DNA from: Altererythrobacter sp. Root672
Lineage (GTDB): Bacteria > Pseudomonadota > Alphaproteobacteria > Sphingomonadales > Sphingomonadaceae
Direction of reading: 5' to 3'
NCBI RefSeq assembly: GCF_001427865.1
Contig: NZ_LMHH01000003.1
Coordinates: 62,256 to 126,255 of the forward strand
Length of the DNA stretch: 64,000 nucleotides
The position numbers and the translations under genes were made by a program. Below are positions 51,046 through 59,907 of this stretch, in pieces; position 1 is the first letter of the stretch; the number at the start of each line of letters is the position of its first letter. The notes under the pieces were generated by a model. That model was not told the DNA's origin. It saw nothing but the letters and a program-made list of their open reading frames with translations, and searched no databases.

Positions 51046-52830
51046 ATGGCTGAGGCGTTGGCGGTAATTGATGGGGCGGAGCAGGCGCTGCGCCGGGTGT
51101 TCGGTTTCGAGCATTTCCGCGGCGTGCAGCAGCAAGTGGTGGAGCGTGTCCTCGCTGGCCAGTCGACGCTCGCGGTTATGCCGACGGGGGCCGGCAAGTC
51201 GCTGACCTACCAGCTTCCGGCGACCATGCTGCCGGGCTGTTGCGTGGTGATCTCGCCGTTGATCGCCCTGATGCATGACCAACTGCGTTCTGCCCGGGCA
51301 AACGGCATTCGCGCCGCTTCCCTGACCAGCGTCGATGGCGACCGCGAGGCGACGATCGACGCTTACCGCGCTGGGGAGCTGGACTTGCTCTACGTCGCCC
51401 CGGAGCGCGCCAGCCAGTCGCATTTCCGTTCCCTGCTTTCGGTTGCCCCGCCCGCGCTGTTCGCTGTCGACGAGGCGCATTGCGTGTCGGAATGGGGGCA
51501 CGATTTCCGGCCCGACTATCGCCAGTTGCGGCCGTTGATGGATGCGTTCCCCGGCGTGCCGCGGCTCGCCCTGACGGCCACGGCGGACGCGCATACCCGT
51601 GCGGATATTCTGGCGCAGCTCGGTATTCCCGACGACGGCCTGGTCGTCGCAGGCTTCGACCGGCCGAACATCCGTTACGCCATCCGTCACCGCGAAAACG
51701 GGGCGCGCCAGCTTGTACAGCTGATGAAGGATCAGCCCGGCCCGGGGATCGTCTACGCCCCCACGCGCAAGAAGGTGGAACAGCTGGCCGAGGCTCTCGG
51801 TGCTGCAAGCGGTCGGCCGGTCCTGCCCTATCATGCCGGCCTTCCGCCCGAACAACGCGCCGCGAACCAGGCCGCCTTCGTCGCCAGCGAGGACATGGTC
51901 ATGGTGGCGACGATCGCGTTCGGCATGGGGATCGACAAGCCGGACGTGCGCTTCGTCGCCCATGCCGGGATCCCGAAGTCGATCGAGGCCTATTACCAGG
52001 AGACGGGCCGTGCGGGCCGCGACGGGGACCCCGCCGTGGCGGTGATGCTGTGGGCGGCGGCGGACTTTGCGCAGGCCCGCCAACGGCTCGAGGAAGTGGA
52101 GCAGGCTCGGCGCGGCGGTGAGCGGGCGCGGCTCGATGCACTCGCGACCCTGATCGAAACGCCGACTTGTCGCCGCGCCATACTGCTGCGTCACTTCGGC
52201 GAGGATCCGCCCGAACGTTGCGGCAACTGCGACAACTGCCTGGAAGCGCCTGGCGTGCTCGATGCGACCGAGCTGGCGCGCAAGCTGCTCTCCGCGGTCT
52301 ACCGCACCGGCCAGAGCTTCGGATTCGGGTACCTGCAGAAAGTGCTGACCGGCAACGCCGATGAGCGGGTGACGCAACGCGGGCACGACCGCCTGAGCGT
52401 GTTCGGCATCGTCGACGGCGATGAGGCGAGGTTGCTCCAGCCGCTCAGCCGCGCGCTGCAGGCTCGCGGCACGCTTGTCGCCACCGAACATGGTGGGCTG
52501 AAGCTGGGGGGTGACGCGCGGACCATCCTCAAGGGCGAGGCGACAGTCGAGATCGTCCAGCCCCCGCCCGCCGGTCGCAAGGGACGGCAGCGGCGTGACA
52601 CCGCCAATCCCGTGGACGATCCGCTGTTCGATGCGCTGCGTGCGTTGCGCCGTGAACTGGCGAGCGAAGCGCAAGTGCCGCCTTACGTCATCTTCCACGA
52701 CGCGGTGCTGCGCGAAATGGCGCTGATGAAGCCTGCGACGTTGTCGGCGATGGGAGAAATCTCCGGCGTCGGCGCGCGCAAGCTCGAGGCTTATGGCGAT
52801 GCCTTCCTGGCGGTGATCAAGCGGCATTGA
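51046..52830 (+). CDS. recQ: ATP-dependent DNA helicase RecQ
   Basis: A 594-residue 3'-5' helicase in recombination and repair. Walker A MPTGAGKS (Lys51), DEAH box VDEAHCVSEWGHDFR, QETGRAGRDG motif VI, the RQC zinc ligands in CRRAILLRHF and CGNCDNC, and a C-terminal HRDC domain (ending GVGARKLEAYGDAFL). Complete. A palindromic repeat abuts the stop. Confidence 0.96.
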   Translation: MAEALAVIDGAEQALRRVFGFEHFRGVQQQVVERVLAGQSTLAVMPTGAGKSLTYQLPATMLPGCCVVISPLIALMHDQLRSARANGIRAASLTSVDGDREATIDAYRAGELDLLYVAPERASQSHFRSLLSVAPPALFAVDEAHCVSEWGHDFRPDYRQLRPLMDAFPGVPRLALTATADAHTRADILAQLGIPDDGLVVAGFDRPNIRYAIRHRENGARQLVQLMKDQPGPGIVYAPTRKKVEQLAEALGAASGRPVLPYHAGLPPEQRAANQAAFVASEDMVMVATIAFGMGIDKPDVRFVAHAGIPKSIEAYYQETGRAGRDGDPAVAVMLWAAADFAQARQRLEEVEQARRGGERARLDALATLIETPTCRRAILLRHFGEDPPERCGNCDNCLEAPGVLDATELARKLLSAVYRTGQSFGFGYLQKVLTGNADERVTQRGHDRLSVFGIVDGDEARLLQPLSRALQARGTLVATEHGGLKLGGDARTILKGEATVEIVQPPPAGRKGRQRRDTANPVDDPLFDALRALRRELASEAQVPPYVIFHDAVLREMALMKPATLSAMGEISGVGARKLEAYGDAFLAVIKRH

Positions 52831-52838
52831 GCGTTTCA

Positions 52839-52974
52839 ATCCTCCCCGAGCTTGTCTCGGGGAGGTGGCGCGCGCCGCTAGGCGCGTGACGGAGGGGTAG
52901 GCGGCTAAACGCAACACCCCTCCAACATCCGCTTCGCGGACGGTCCCCCTCCCCGAGACAAGCTCGGGGAGGAT
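52839..52974. repeat. intergenic palindromic repeat, copy B
   Basis: Same layout as copy A at 28959-29092: TCCTCCCCGAG and CTCGGGGAGGA arms, shared CAACACCCCTCCA and GGTCCCCCTCCCCGAG segments, differing inside (TTCGCGGACGG replaces TTCGCGAACGG). It fills the space after recQ. Confidence 0.85.
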
Positions 52975-52984
52975 TTGATCCTCC

Positions 52985-53022
52985 TTGACCGGCATAATCT
53001 ATGATATAAATATGATATCATA
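52985..53022 (+). promoter_or_regulatory. AT-rich promoter/operator region of the SPFH operon
   Basis: TTGACC at 52985 can serve as a -35; an AT-rich block with direct repeats TATGATAT (53000 and 53011) and a perfect 12-bp palindrome TATGATATCATA (53011-53022) follows. The -10 is not clear (AAATAT at 53008 is at 17 bp). The operon encodes an Arc-like ribbon-helix-helix protein, a plausible autoregulator. Confidence 0.5.
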
Positions 53023-53044
53023 ATTACGTCGAAGGAGATTCGTC

Positions 53045-53944
53045 ATGTCTGAGGGGAAGGGCGCCATGCAACGGAGCCAGGAGCGGCCGGCAAGCACGTT
53101 CAACGGCTATGCGTTCCTGTTTCTGTGGCTCGGCGCGATTGGGGTCGGCATCTGGCGCATCATCATGTTCAACACGCATGGGCCGACCGCGCTTGGCGGC
53201 TGGCTGCTGCTCGGGTCCATCCTGTCGTTCGTATTGATCCTGACAGGGTTCTTCATGATCCAGCCCAACACCTCGGCGGTGATCACGCTGTTCGGCGAGT
53301 ACCGGGGCACCGAGCGGACGCAGGGCTTGCGGTGGATCTGGCCGTGGATGGGGCGCAAGAAGATCTCGGTCCGGCAGAACAACATCCATTCGGAGCGGAT
53401 CAAGATCAACGACCTGCGCGGCAATCCGATCGAGATCGCCTGCAACGTCGTGTGGCGGGTGTTCGATACGGCGCAGGCCGCGTTCGACGTCGACGACTAC
53501 CGGGCGTTCGTGAACATCCAGATCGACGCCGGGCTGCGTACCGTGGCTTCGCGCCATCCGTATGACGACTACGAGGAGCACGAAACGACGCTGCGTTCGC
53601 ATGGCGACATCGTGAACGGCGAACTGCGCGCCGAGCTCAATGAACGCCTGTCGCACGCCGGCATCCTGGTCGACGAGGCAGGGCTGACCCACCTTGCCTA
53701 CGCGCCCGAAATCGCCGGGGCGATGCTGCGCCGCCAGCAGGCCGAAGCGGTGATTGCCGCGCGGGCCAAGCTCGTGCTCGGCGCAGTCAGCATGGTCCAG
53801 ATGGCGCTGGAGAAGCTGAGCGAGGAAGAGATCGTCCAGCTCGACGACGAGCGCCGGGCGACGATGGTCTCCAACCTGATGGTCGTGCTCTGCGGCGAGC
53901 GGGAAGTGAGCCCGGTGTTGAACGCAGGAACGCTCTACCAGTAG
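53045..53944 (+). CDS. SPFH/Band 7 (stomatin-like) membrane protein
   Basis: A 299-residue protein with two membrane segments near the N-terminus ([20 protein letters not shown] and [19 protein letters not shown]) and an SPFH domain ([18 protein letters not shown], then LRWIWPW and [17 protein letters not shown]). The C-terminal part is helical ([19 protein letters not shown]). Such proteins assemble on membranes as scaffolds. AAGGAGA precedes the ATG. First of a three-gene unit with an Arc-like protein and a small membrane protein. Confidence 0.88.
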   Translation: MSEGKGAMQRSQERPASTFNGYAFLFLWLGAIGVGIWRIIMFNTHGPTALGGWLLLGSILSFVLILTGFFMIQPNTSAVITLFGEYRGTERTQGLRWIWPWMGRKKISVRQNNIHSERIKINDLRGNPIEIACNVVWRVFDTAQAAFDVDDYRAFVNIQIDAGLRTVASRHPYDDYEEHETTLRSHGDIVNGELRAELNERLSHAGILVDEAGLTHLAYAPEIAGAMLRRQQAEAVIAARAKLVLGAVSMVQMALEKLSEEEIVQLDDERRATMVSNLMVVLCGEREVSPVLNAGTLYQ

Positions 53945-53954
53945 GGCCAGACTC

Positions 53955-54158
53955 GTGCCGCAATCACCCAAGAAAGCCTTCCCCCTCCGGCTCGACCCGG
54001 CGCTCTACGAGACGGTCGAGCGTTTGGCGGCAAGCGAGTTCCGTTCGGTCAACGCCGAACTGGAGGTCCTGCTGCGCGAGGCGCTCGGGCGGAGGGGGAT
54101 CAAGGTTCCAGCGGCAGAGCGCCCGCGCCGAGGGCGACCGCCCAAGCAAGGGGACTGA
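53955..54158 (+). CDS. Arc-like ribbon-helix-helix DNA-binding protein
   Basis: A 67-residue protein from a GTG at 53955 (AGGG upstream). KKAFPLRLDPALYETVERLA then SEFRSVNAELEVLLREALGR is the beta-strand, helix, helix pattern of Arc/MetJ-type repressors, with a basic tail (AERPRRGRPPK). It starts 10 bp after the SPFH gene and probably binds the palindromic region upstream of the operon. Pairs of SPFH and Arc-like genes recur in bacteria. Confidence 0.8.
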   Translation: MPQSPKKAFPLRLDPALYETVERLAASEFRSVNAELEVLLREALGRRGIKVPAAERPRRGRPPKQGD

Positions 54159-54160
54159 CG

Positions 54161-54421
54161 ATGCTGAACGATGACAAGCCTTGGTTTCGCCGCAGGCGCT
54201 ACGGCTATGGCGCTGGGGCGCCGATTGCCTGGCAGGGATGGGCGCTTCTGGCGTACTACATAATCGCGCTCACCGGGCTCAGTCTCTTTGCGCCCCAGGC
54301 GCGTGGGATTGAATTGTCGCTCGTGGTTATCGCCATGCTGGTCCTCACCGGAATTCTCATCGTGGTGGCGAAGAACCGCACCGAAGGGGAGTGGCGCTGG
54401 CGCTGGGGAGAAGACGACTGA
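54161..54421 (+). CDS. small two-helix membrane protein, hypothetical
   Basis: An 86-residue product with a basic N-terminus (MLNDDKPWFRRRRYGYGAG), two membrane segments (AWQGWALLAYYIIALTGLSL and LSLVVIAMLVLTGILIVVA), and an acidic/aromatic tail (EGEWRWRWGEDD). It begins 2 bp after the Arc-like gene, so it belongs to the same operon. Function not recognised. Confidence 0.75.
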   Translation: MLNDDKPWFRRRRYGYGAGAPIAWQGWALLAYYIIALTGLSLFAPQARGIELSLVVIAMLVLTGILIVVAKNRTEGEWRWRWGEDD

Positions 54422-54500
54422 GCCGGACCCGAACGCTTCCGGCTGGCGTGGCGCTGGCAAGGCGCTAGGCTAGCGCAAAAGGACCAGGGAGAGGCCAGCC

Positions 54501-55511
54501 ATGAAATTCGGGGTGTTCGACCATGTCGACGACAGCGGCCTGCCGCTCGCCGAGCATCTCGAAGCACGTCTGCGGTTCGCCGAGACTTACGATCGGTGCG
54601 GCTTCCACTGCTATCACATCGCCGAACACCACGGCACGCCGCTGGGCCTGGCGCCCTCGCCCGGCGTACTGTTCGCGGCGCTGAGCCAGCGGACGAAGCA
54701 GCTGCGGTTCGGTCCGCTGGTCTACCTGCTGCCGCTCTATCATCCGCTGCGGCTGGTCGAGGAAGTGGCGATGCTCGACGGTCTTTCGAACGGCCGCTTC
54801 CAGCTTGGTGTGGGGCGTGGCGTTTCTCCGATCGAGCTTGGGTTCTACGGGCTCGACATGGCCGAGCAGCGGGGACGGTACGACGAGACGCTGGAGGTCC
54901 TGCTCAAGGGGCTGTCTTCCGACCGGCTCGACTACCAGGGAGAGTTCTACCGCTTCGAGGACGTGCCGATGGCGCTGCGCCCGGTCCAGCGCCCACATCC
55001 GCCGCTGTGGTATGGCGCGGGGAGTCCGGACTCGATCCGTTGGTGCGCGCAGAATGGGGTGAACATGGTCACGCTCGCTCTGGGTGAGCGCGTGCGGCAG
55101 GGCACCGAACTCTACCGCTCTGAATGGCAGGGGGCGGCGGACGCGATTCCGCTGATGGGCGTCAGCCGCCACATCCTCGTAGCCCCGACCGACGAGGAGG
55201 CGAAGGCGCTGGTCCGGCCCGCCTATGCGCGCTGGCGCCAGAGCATGGCCAAGCTGTGGGAGGAGCGCGGCAACGGCTTCCCCCTGGCCGCTCACCTACC
55301 GCTCGAATGGGATGCGGCCGAGGCGATGGGTCACGGCTGTGCCGGCTCGCCCGCGACGGTCCGTGGCTTCGTGGAACGCGAAGCGGAGGCGGGCGGGATC
55401 AACTATTTCGTCTCGGCCCTGGCGTTCGGCGATCTGCCCGCCGAGGCGGTGATCCGCTCCGCCGGGCTGTTTGCCGAGCATGTCATGCCGGCCTTCGCCG
55501 GAAAGTCTTAG
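54501..55511 (+). CDS. LLM-class flavin-dependent oxidoreductase
   Basis: A 336-residue luciferase-like protein: MKFGVFDHVDDSGLPLAEHL, YHIAEHHGTP (the loop near the flavin), GRFQLGVGRGVSP, and NYFVSALAFGDLP. It is nearer the bacterial luciferase alpha-subunit-like group than the protein at 4279-5262. The ribosome-binding site is GGGAGAGG. Substrate unknown. Confidence 0.9.
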   Translation: MKFGVFDHVDDSGLPLAEHLEARLRFAETYDRCGFHCYHIAEHHGTPLGLAPSPGVLFAALSQRTKQLRFGPLVYLLPLYHPLRLVEEVAMLDGLSNGRFQLGVGRGVSPIELGFYGLDMAEQRGRYDETLEVLLKGLSSDRLDYQGEFYRFEDVPMALRPVQRPHPPLWYGAGSPDSIRWCAQNGVNMVTLALGERVRQGTELYRSEWQGAADAIPLMGVSRHILVAPTDEEAKALVRPAYARWRQSMAKLWEERGNGFPLAAHLPLEWDAAEAMGHGCAGSPATVRGFVEREAEAGGINYFVSALAFGDLPAEAVIRSAGLFAEHVMPAFAGKS

Positions 55512-55547
55512 CGGGCCGTTTACCTTTATCGTTTAGCTCGCAGGCCG

Positions 55548-56531
55548 ATGGAATCGGTCGATCAACTCACGCTTCGCCGGCCCTCGCTCGGATGGCTGGG
55601 GCTGTTTGCAGCGCTGGCCGTCGCCGCGATTCCCGCCGCAGCGCTGTTCGCCCAGGAACGGGTGCGGCCCTTCATCGTAACCGAGACCGGGCGCGGATTT
55701 GAGAGCCTCCAGCTGGCGGTAAACACGATCGGCGAAGGGCGCGGCACGATTGCCATCGCGCCGGGCACTTATGCCCAATGCGCGGTACAGACCGCGGGCG
55801 TTGTCAGTTACGTCGCCACCGAACCCGGTACCGCGATCTTCGACGGCAAGACTTGCGAGGGCAAAGCCGCGCTCGTCCTGCGTGGGCGCGGGGCGGAAGT
55901 GTCCGGTCTCGTGTTCCAGGACATGCGCGTTCCCGATTTCAACGGCGCCGGCATCCGGCTCGAAAGCGGCAACCTGACGGTGGCGCAGAGCTGGTTCCGC
56001 GACAGCCAGCAAGGCATCCTCACCGCGACCAATCCCGGCGGCGTGATCGTGATCGACCGCTCGACTTTCTCCCGCCTCGGCACTTGCGAGGGATCGGGCG
56101 GTTGCGCCCATTCGATCTACATCGGCGACTACGGGCAATTGCGCGTGACGCGCAGCCGTTTCGAGGAAGGGCGTGGCGGCCACTACGTGAAGAGCCGCGC
56201 CGCGAAAGTCGAAATCGCCAGCTCCAGCTTCGACGATTCGCGCGGCCAGGCGACCAACTACATGATCGACTTGCCCGATGGTGCGGTGGGCCAGATCAGC
56301 AACAACCGGTTCGTCCAAGGCCGCGACAAGGAGAACTACTCCGCCTTTATCGCGGTCGGAGCGGAGAACCACGCCCACTCAAGCGTCGGCTTGTCGATCC
56401 TCGGCAACGACGCCCGGCTTGCTCCCGGCGTCGAGCGCAGCACCGCGTTCGTGGCGGACTGGACAGGCGATGAACTGGCGCTCGGCCAGAACAAGCTCGG
56501 TGTCGGCCTCAAGCCGTTCGAGAAGCGCTAG
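55548..56531 (+). CDS. right-handed parallel beta-helix protein, exported or anchored
   Basis: A 327-residue protein. A single hydrophobic segment (LGLFAALAVAAIPAAALFA) after an initial cytoplasmic stretch anchors or exports it. The remainder has the periodic pattern of right-handed beta-helix repeats (for example GAGIRLESGNLTVAQSWFRD and VIVIDRSTFSRLG), as in polysaccharide lyases and related enzymes. No catalytic set is recognised. It starts 36 bp after the LLM gene and overlaps the convergent GNAT by 4 bp. Confidence 0.75.
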   Translation: MESVDQLTLRRPSLGWLGLFAALAVAAIPAAALFAQERVRPFIVTETGRGFESLQLAVNTIGEGRGTIAIAPGTYAQCAVQTAGVVSYVATEPGTAIFDGKTCEGKAALVLRGRGAEVSGLVFQDMRVPDFNGAGIRLESGNLTVAQSWFRDSQQGILTATNPGGVIVIDRSTFSRLGTCEGSGGCAHSIYIGDYGQLRVTRSRFEEGRGGHYVKSRAAKVEIASSSFDDSRGQATNYMIDLPDGAVGQISNNRFVQGRDKENYSAFIAVGAENHAHSSVGLSILGNDARLAPGVERSTAFVADWTGDELALGQNKLGVGLKPFEKR

Positions 56532-57049
56532 CGATTGGTCGGCCGCGCTAGTCGGAAGGCCGGCGCGAAGGTTACCGACGACGCCGGAATCTCATCCGTA
56601 AACGGAAGCGTCTGGAAGTACTCGGCCAGCGGACCCGTGATGTGCAGCGGGGTGTCGCGCACGAAGCCGAACCGGCTGTAGAGCGCGGGATCGCCGAGAA
56701 GTAGCACGCCTTGCGCGCCAGCCTCTCGCCAGTGCTTGGTGCCGGCTTCTACAAGTGCACGGCCAATCCCCTGCCCCTGCAAGTCGGGGCGTACTGAGAT
56801 CGGGCCGAGGGCCAGCCAACCCTCCTCGCCACCCGAGAGTATCGCCGGCGAATAGGCGACGTGCCCGACGATCTCTCCATCCTGCTCCGCGACGAGCGAC
56901 AGCGACAGTTGGCCATCGGCGCGCAGGGCATCGACGATCGCGGGCTCGGTCCCTTCGCTGTGCGGATGACCGGTGAAGGCGGCCTCTGTCACTTCGAAAA
57001 TCGCGGCCTCGTCATCCGGGCGTTCGGGTCGGATCGTCAAGTTGCTCAT
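56528..57049 (-). CDS. GNAT family N-acetyltransferase
   Basis: A 173-residue acetyltransferase. ISVRPDLQGQGIGRALVEAG is motif A for acetyl-CoA, and LLLGDPALYSRFGFVRDTPL is the common YhbS-like C-terminal motif. Substrate unknown. Its ATG overlaps the ribA stop (57046-57049). Confidence 0.9.
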   Translation of the reverse strand: MSNLTIRPERPDDEAAIFEVTEAAFTGHPHSEGTEPAIVDALRADGQLSLSLVAEQDGEIVGHVAYSPAILSGGEEGWLALGPISVRPDLQGQGIGRALVEAGTKHWREAGAQGVLLLGDPALYSRFGFVRDTPLHITGPLAEYFQTLPFTDEIPASSVTFAPAFRLARPTNR

Positions 57050-58107
57050 CGAAGAAGATGTCCTGCGGCATCACGCTTGGTGGCGAGGTAGCGTTCGTTG
57101 TGCGGGTTGGCCGGCAGCTGATGCGGCACGCGTTCGCCGATGATCACTCCGGCCTGTTCGAGCGCGGTGACCTTGGCCGGATTGTTGGTCATCAAGCGCA
57201 CCTCGCCGACCCCCAACAGCGCCAGCATTCGTGCAGCAACCGGGAAGTCGCGCGCTTCGGCGGGAAGGCCGAGGCGACGGTTGGCCTCGAGCGTGTCGAA
57301 TCCCTGGTCCTGCAGCTCATAGGCCCGGAGCTTGTTGACGAGGCCAATGCCGCGGCCCTCCTGCCGCAGGTAGAGCAGCACGCCCCATCCGCCGGCAGCG
57401 GCCTCGGCCGCCATCGCCGCCAGCGCAGCGTCGAGTTGCGGACCGCAGTCGCAGCGGAGCGAGCCGAGGATGTCCCCGGTCAGGCATTCCGAGTGCAGGC
57501 GAACCAGCGGCACTCGCTCGGAGGTCTGCCGGCCGATCACCAGTGCGACATGCTCGCGCGTGTCGTCGGGACTGCGGAAGACGACGACTTCTGCCTCTTC
57601 GACTGCGGCCACCGGGAGACGGGCGCGCGTCGCGATCGTCAGGTTGGCCGGATCGAGGAACGCGGCGACATCGGCGACTTCCAGTGCAACAGGCTCACCA
57701 GCTTGCTCGGGCGCCACGAGGAACGCGGGCAGGATCCCGGCGATCCGTGCCAGCTCCATCGCCGCGGCGGCCTCCTCTGGCCAGTCGAGGTGTTCGGCCA
57801 GGAAAGGACCTTTGAGCGGCGCGGCCAGGTCGAGCGAGGGATCGGCGATTGGACGGGCGGCAATCAGGTCGATCGGCTCGCCCGAGCGCAACAGTACCGG
57901 CGAATGCGGATCGGCGGCCTCGCGCTGGTTGGCGAGCTTGAGCGTGACCGCGCGGGCGGCCGAGACCAGCGCGAGTTGCGAACTGGCCTGCCCCGGAGCG
58001 GTCTCGACCGGCAGCAACACGGGTGCCTGGCCGATCTTCAGCGGCCATCCGTGGCGCAGCGCATCAACGGCCTGCGCCGCCCGCCTAGAAGGCGAGCTGG
58101 AGCTCAG
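57046..58107 (-). CDS. ribA: GTP cyclohydrolase II
   Basis: A riboflavin-pathway enzyme, about 353 residues, that opens GTP to the pyrimidine precursor. Zinc cysteines are in CLTGDILGSLRCDCGPQL and the GTP loop is RQEGRGIGL. The N-terminal region is a degenerate relative of a DHBP-synthase-like domain, as in alphaproteobacterial RibA. No ATG, GTG or TTG lies at the conserved N-terminus. The best start is a CTG at 58107 that overlaps the xthA stop as CTGA and has GGAG eight bases upstream. It sits between xthA and the GNAT gene with overlaps on both sides. Confidence 0.88.
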   Translation of the reverse strand: MSSSSPSRRAAQAVDALRHGWPLKIGQAPVLLPVETAPGQASSQLALVSAARAVTLKLANQREAADPHSPVLLRSGEPIDLIAARPIADPSLDLAAPLKGPFLAEHLDWPEEAAAAMELARIAGILPAFLVAPEQAGEPVALEVADVAAFLDPANLTIATRARLPVAAVEEAEVVVFRSPDDTREHVALVIGRQTSERVPLVRLHSECLTGDILGSLRCDCGPQLDAALAAMAAEAAAGGWGVLLYLRQEGRGIGLVNKLRAYELQDQGFDTLEANRRLGLPAEARDFPVAARMLALLGVGEVRLMTNNPAKVTALEQAGVIIGERVPHQLPANPHNERYLATKRDAAGHLLR

Positions 58108-58895
58108 AGATCGAACTCCGTGATCAGCGGCACGTGGTCGGAGGGCTGCTCCCACCGGCGGGTTTCCTCGACGATGCTGTGCGCCGTCGCCTGCCGCGAA
58201 AGATCGGGGGAGGCCCACATGTGATCGAGCCGGCGGCCCTGATCCTTCTGCCGCCAGTAAGAGCGATAGCTCCACCAGGAGTAATTGCGCTCAGGCGCCG
58301 GAATGAACTGCCGGCCAAGATCGGCCCAGCCATGCGCGTCGCGGAAGCGGTCGAGCGCTTCGCATTCGATCGGGGTATGGCTGACGACCTTGAGCAGGGC
58401 CTTGTGGTCGTAGACGTCGCAGTCGAGCGGGGCGACATTGAAGTCGCCCACGATCAGTGTCGGCCGGTCGAGCGCTTCGGCCCAGCGCGTCATCCGTTCG
58501 AGGAAGTCGAGCTTCTGGCCGAACTTGAGGTTCTGCTCGCGATCGGGAATGTCGCCACCCGCGGGGATGTAGACGTTCTCCAGGATCATGCCCTGGCCCG
58601 GGCCGAGCAATTCGACGCCGACGTGGCGCGCCTCGCCGTTATCCTGCCAGTCGTGCCGCCCGACTTCGCGCAGCGGAATGCGACTGACCGTGGCGACGCC
58701 GTGGTAGCCTTTCTGCCCGTGGACCACGCGATGGGTGTAGCCGAGCGCTTCGAACGCGGCGTGCGGGAACTGTTCTTCCCGGCACTTGATCTCCTGCAGG
58801 CACAGCACATCGGGTGCCTGTTCGGTGAGCACGCGTTCGACCTGTTCGATCCGCAGGCGGACCGAGTTTATGTTCCATGTAGCAATCTTGACCAT
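58104..58895 (-). CDS. xthA: exodeoxyribonuclease III
   Basis: A 263-residue AP endonuclease/exonuclease of the Xth family. ATWNINSVR, LQEIKCRE, VGDFNVAP and SDHVPLITEF are the metal-binding and catalytic motifs. Start at 58895 fits the family; the frame extends to 58982 without similarity. It heads an overlapping xthA-ribA-GNAT run. Confidence 0.95.
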   Translation of the reverse strand: MVKIATWNINSVRLRIEQVERVLTEQAPDVLCLQEIKCREEQFPHAAFEALGYTHRVVHGQKGYHGVATVSRIPLREVGRHDWQDNGEARHVGVELLGPGQGMILENVYIPAGGDIPDREQNLKFGQKLDFLERMTRWAEALDRPTLIVGDFNVAPLDCDVYDHKALLKVVSHTPIECEALDRFRDAHGWADLGRQFIPAPERNYSWWSYRSYWRQKDQGRRLDHMWASPDLSRQATAHSIVEETRRWEQPSDHVPLITEFDL

Positions 58896-58959
58896 CGGGG
58901 TCGGGATAGGGACGGCCTTGCCGCGCTGCAAGGCCAACGCGCGATGATCCCGGGCAATG

Positions 58960-58995
58960 AAAAACCCCCGTCCCGGGGGCATTGGGACGGGGGTT
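58960..58995 (-). terminator. rho-independent terminator
   Basis: On the minus strand, a perfect 12-bp stem AACCCCCGTCCC / GGGACGGGGGTT with a 9-base loop is followed by TTTTT. It is about 175 bp after the lolA stop, so it may end lolA or an independent short RNA. Confidence 0.85.
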
Positions 58996-59108
58996 CATCT
59001 TGAGCGTTCGTCACGCTTGCAAGCCGGCATCTCTCGTGAGGACAGGGCAACAGGGGGGAAACCCGCCTCCATCCGGCTTACTTTTGCACTCTATGGAACG
59101 CGGGCTTT
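58960..59108 (-). ncRNA. candidate small RNA between lolA and xthA
   Basis: The stretch between lolA and the strong terminator has no protein frame. A moderate promoter (TTGCGA at 59138-59143, 17-bp spacer, TTCATT at 59115-59120, minus strand) would start a roughly 150-nt RNA. The RNA could form AAGCCCGC/GCGGGTTT, an AGCGT/ACGCT hairpin and the terminator stem, and it contains a run of six C (CCCCCC), as in small RNAs that touch ribosome-binding sites. It could also simply be the lolA 3' untranslated region. Confidence 0.35.
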
Positions 59109-59169
59109 CTCGTAAATGAATGACGGTTAGCGACTGGTCGCAAGGCACGGGCGCCCTGCCGACAATCGT

Positions 59170-59832
59170 TCAGCGCGGGCGACCGACTGCGGGGCGCGGA
59201 TCGCGGTAGGTGAAGGCGCTGTCAGCGACGGGGACGCCAAAACGCTGGTTCGAAAGGCGTACCGTGGTCCGCTTGTTCTGCGCGTCGAGCGCAACCCAGC
59301 TGCTCAGCTTGAGCCCGCCTGGAGCGTCGGCGGAGCGGGTGAAGATTAGCGTGATGGTCCCGTACTCGGGCTTCTTCGTATCCTTGACCTCGATGCTGAG
59401 CACATCGGGATTACCGGTCGGAAGCAGCTTGCCGTAGCGCTTAACGTCGCGGCTGGGGTCGAGCAGCGCTCCGAGAGGAGAGTTGCTGATCGGCCAGCGC
59501 GACAGCTGCGCCACATCGTAGTCGATCAGGGTCAGCGAGCGGCCGTTCGAAACGATGAGCATATTGACGCTCTTCTCGTACTCGAAACGGATGCGGCCCG
59601 GCGCCTTCATCGTCAGCACGCCGCGCAGGGTCTGTCCGCCACGGTCGGTCTGGGCGAAGTCGGCCTTCATGGTCGTGATGCCGCGCAACGCGGCCACGAC
59701 CTGGTCCAGTTGATCGCCTTGAGCGGCAGCAGGCGCCAGCGGAATCGCCAGCGCGGCAGGCACGGCAAGAGCCAGCGCACCCGCGAGGGCGGTGCGCAGC
59801 GGCATGGCGGTGAGTTTGGTCAAGATATCCAT
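59170..59832 (-). CDS. lolA: outer-membrane lipoprotein carrier protein LolA
   Basis: A 220-residue periplasmic carrier of lipoproteins to the outer membrane. Signal peptide with two hydrophobic stretches (ALAGALALAVPAALAIPLA), then the LolA fold: MKADFAQTDRGGQTLRGVLT, GRIRFEYEK and YGTITLIFT. The C-terminus ends in a basic tail (RPAVGRPR). It is separated from rpmG by 75 bp. Confidence 0.9.
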   Translation of the reverse strand: MDILTKLTAMPLRTALAGALALAVPAALAIPLAPAAAQGDQLDQVVAALRGITTMKADFAQTDRGGQTLRGVLTMKAPGRIRFEYEKSVNMLIVSNGRSLTLIDYDVAQLSRWPISNSPLGALLDPSRDVKRYGKLLPTGNPDVLSIEVKDTKKPEYGTITLIFTRSADAPGGLKLSSWVALDAQNKRTTVRLSNQRFGVPVADSAFTYRDPRPAVGRPR

Positions 59833-59907
59833 GGTCCCCGAGGTAGATACGGGGCATTGAACCTGTTGTGAACCCGGGCGTTCCCAGGGTTCACCGCAGC
59901 GGCTGGA

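Noticed and set aside
53955-54421. Toxin-antitoxin pair
   Set aside because: The ribbon-helix-helix protein looks antitoxin-like, but its neighbour is a two-helix membrane protein with no toxin motif, and the first gene is an SPFH scaffold; nothing shows a toxin.
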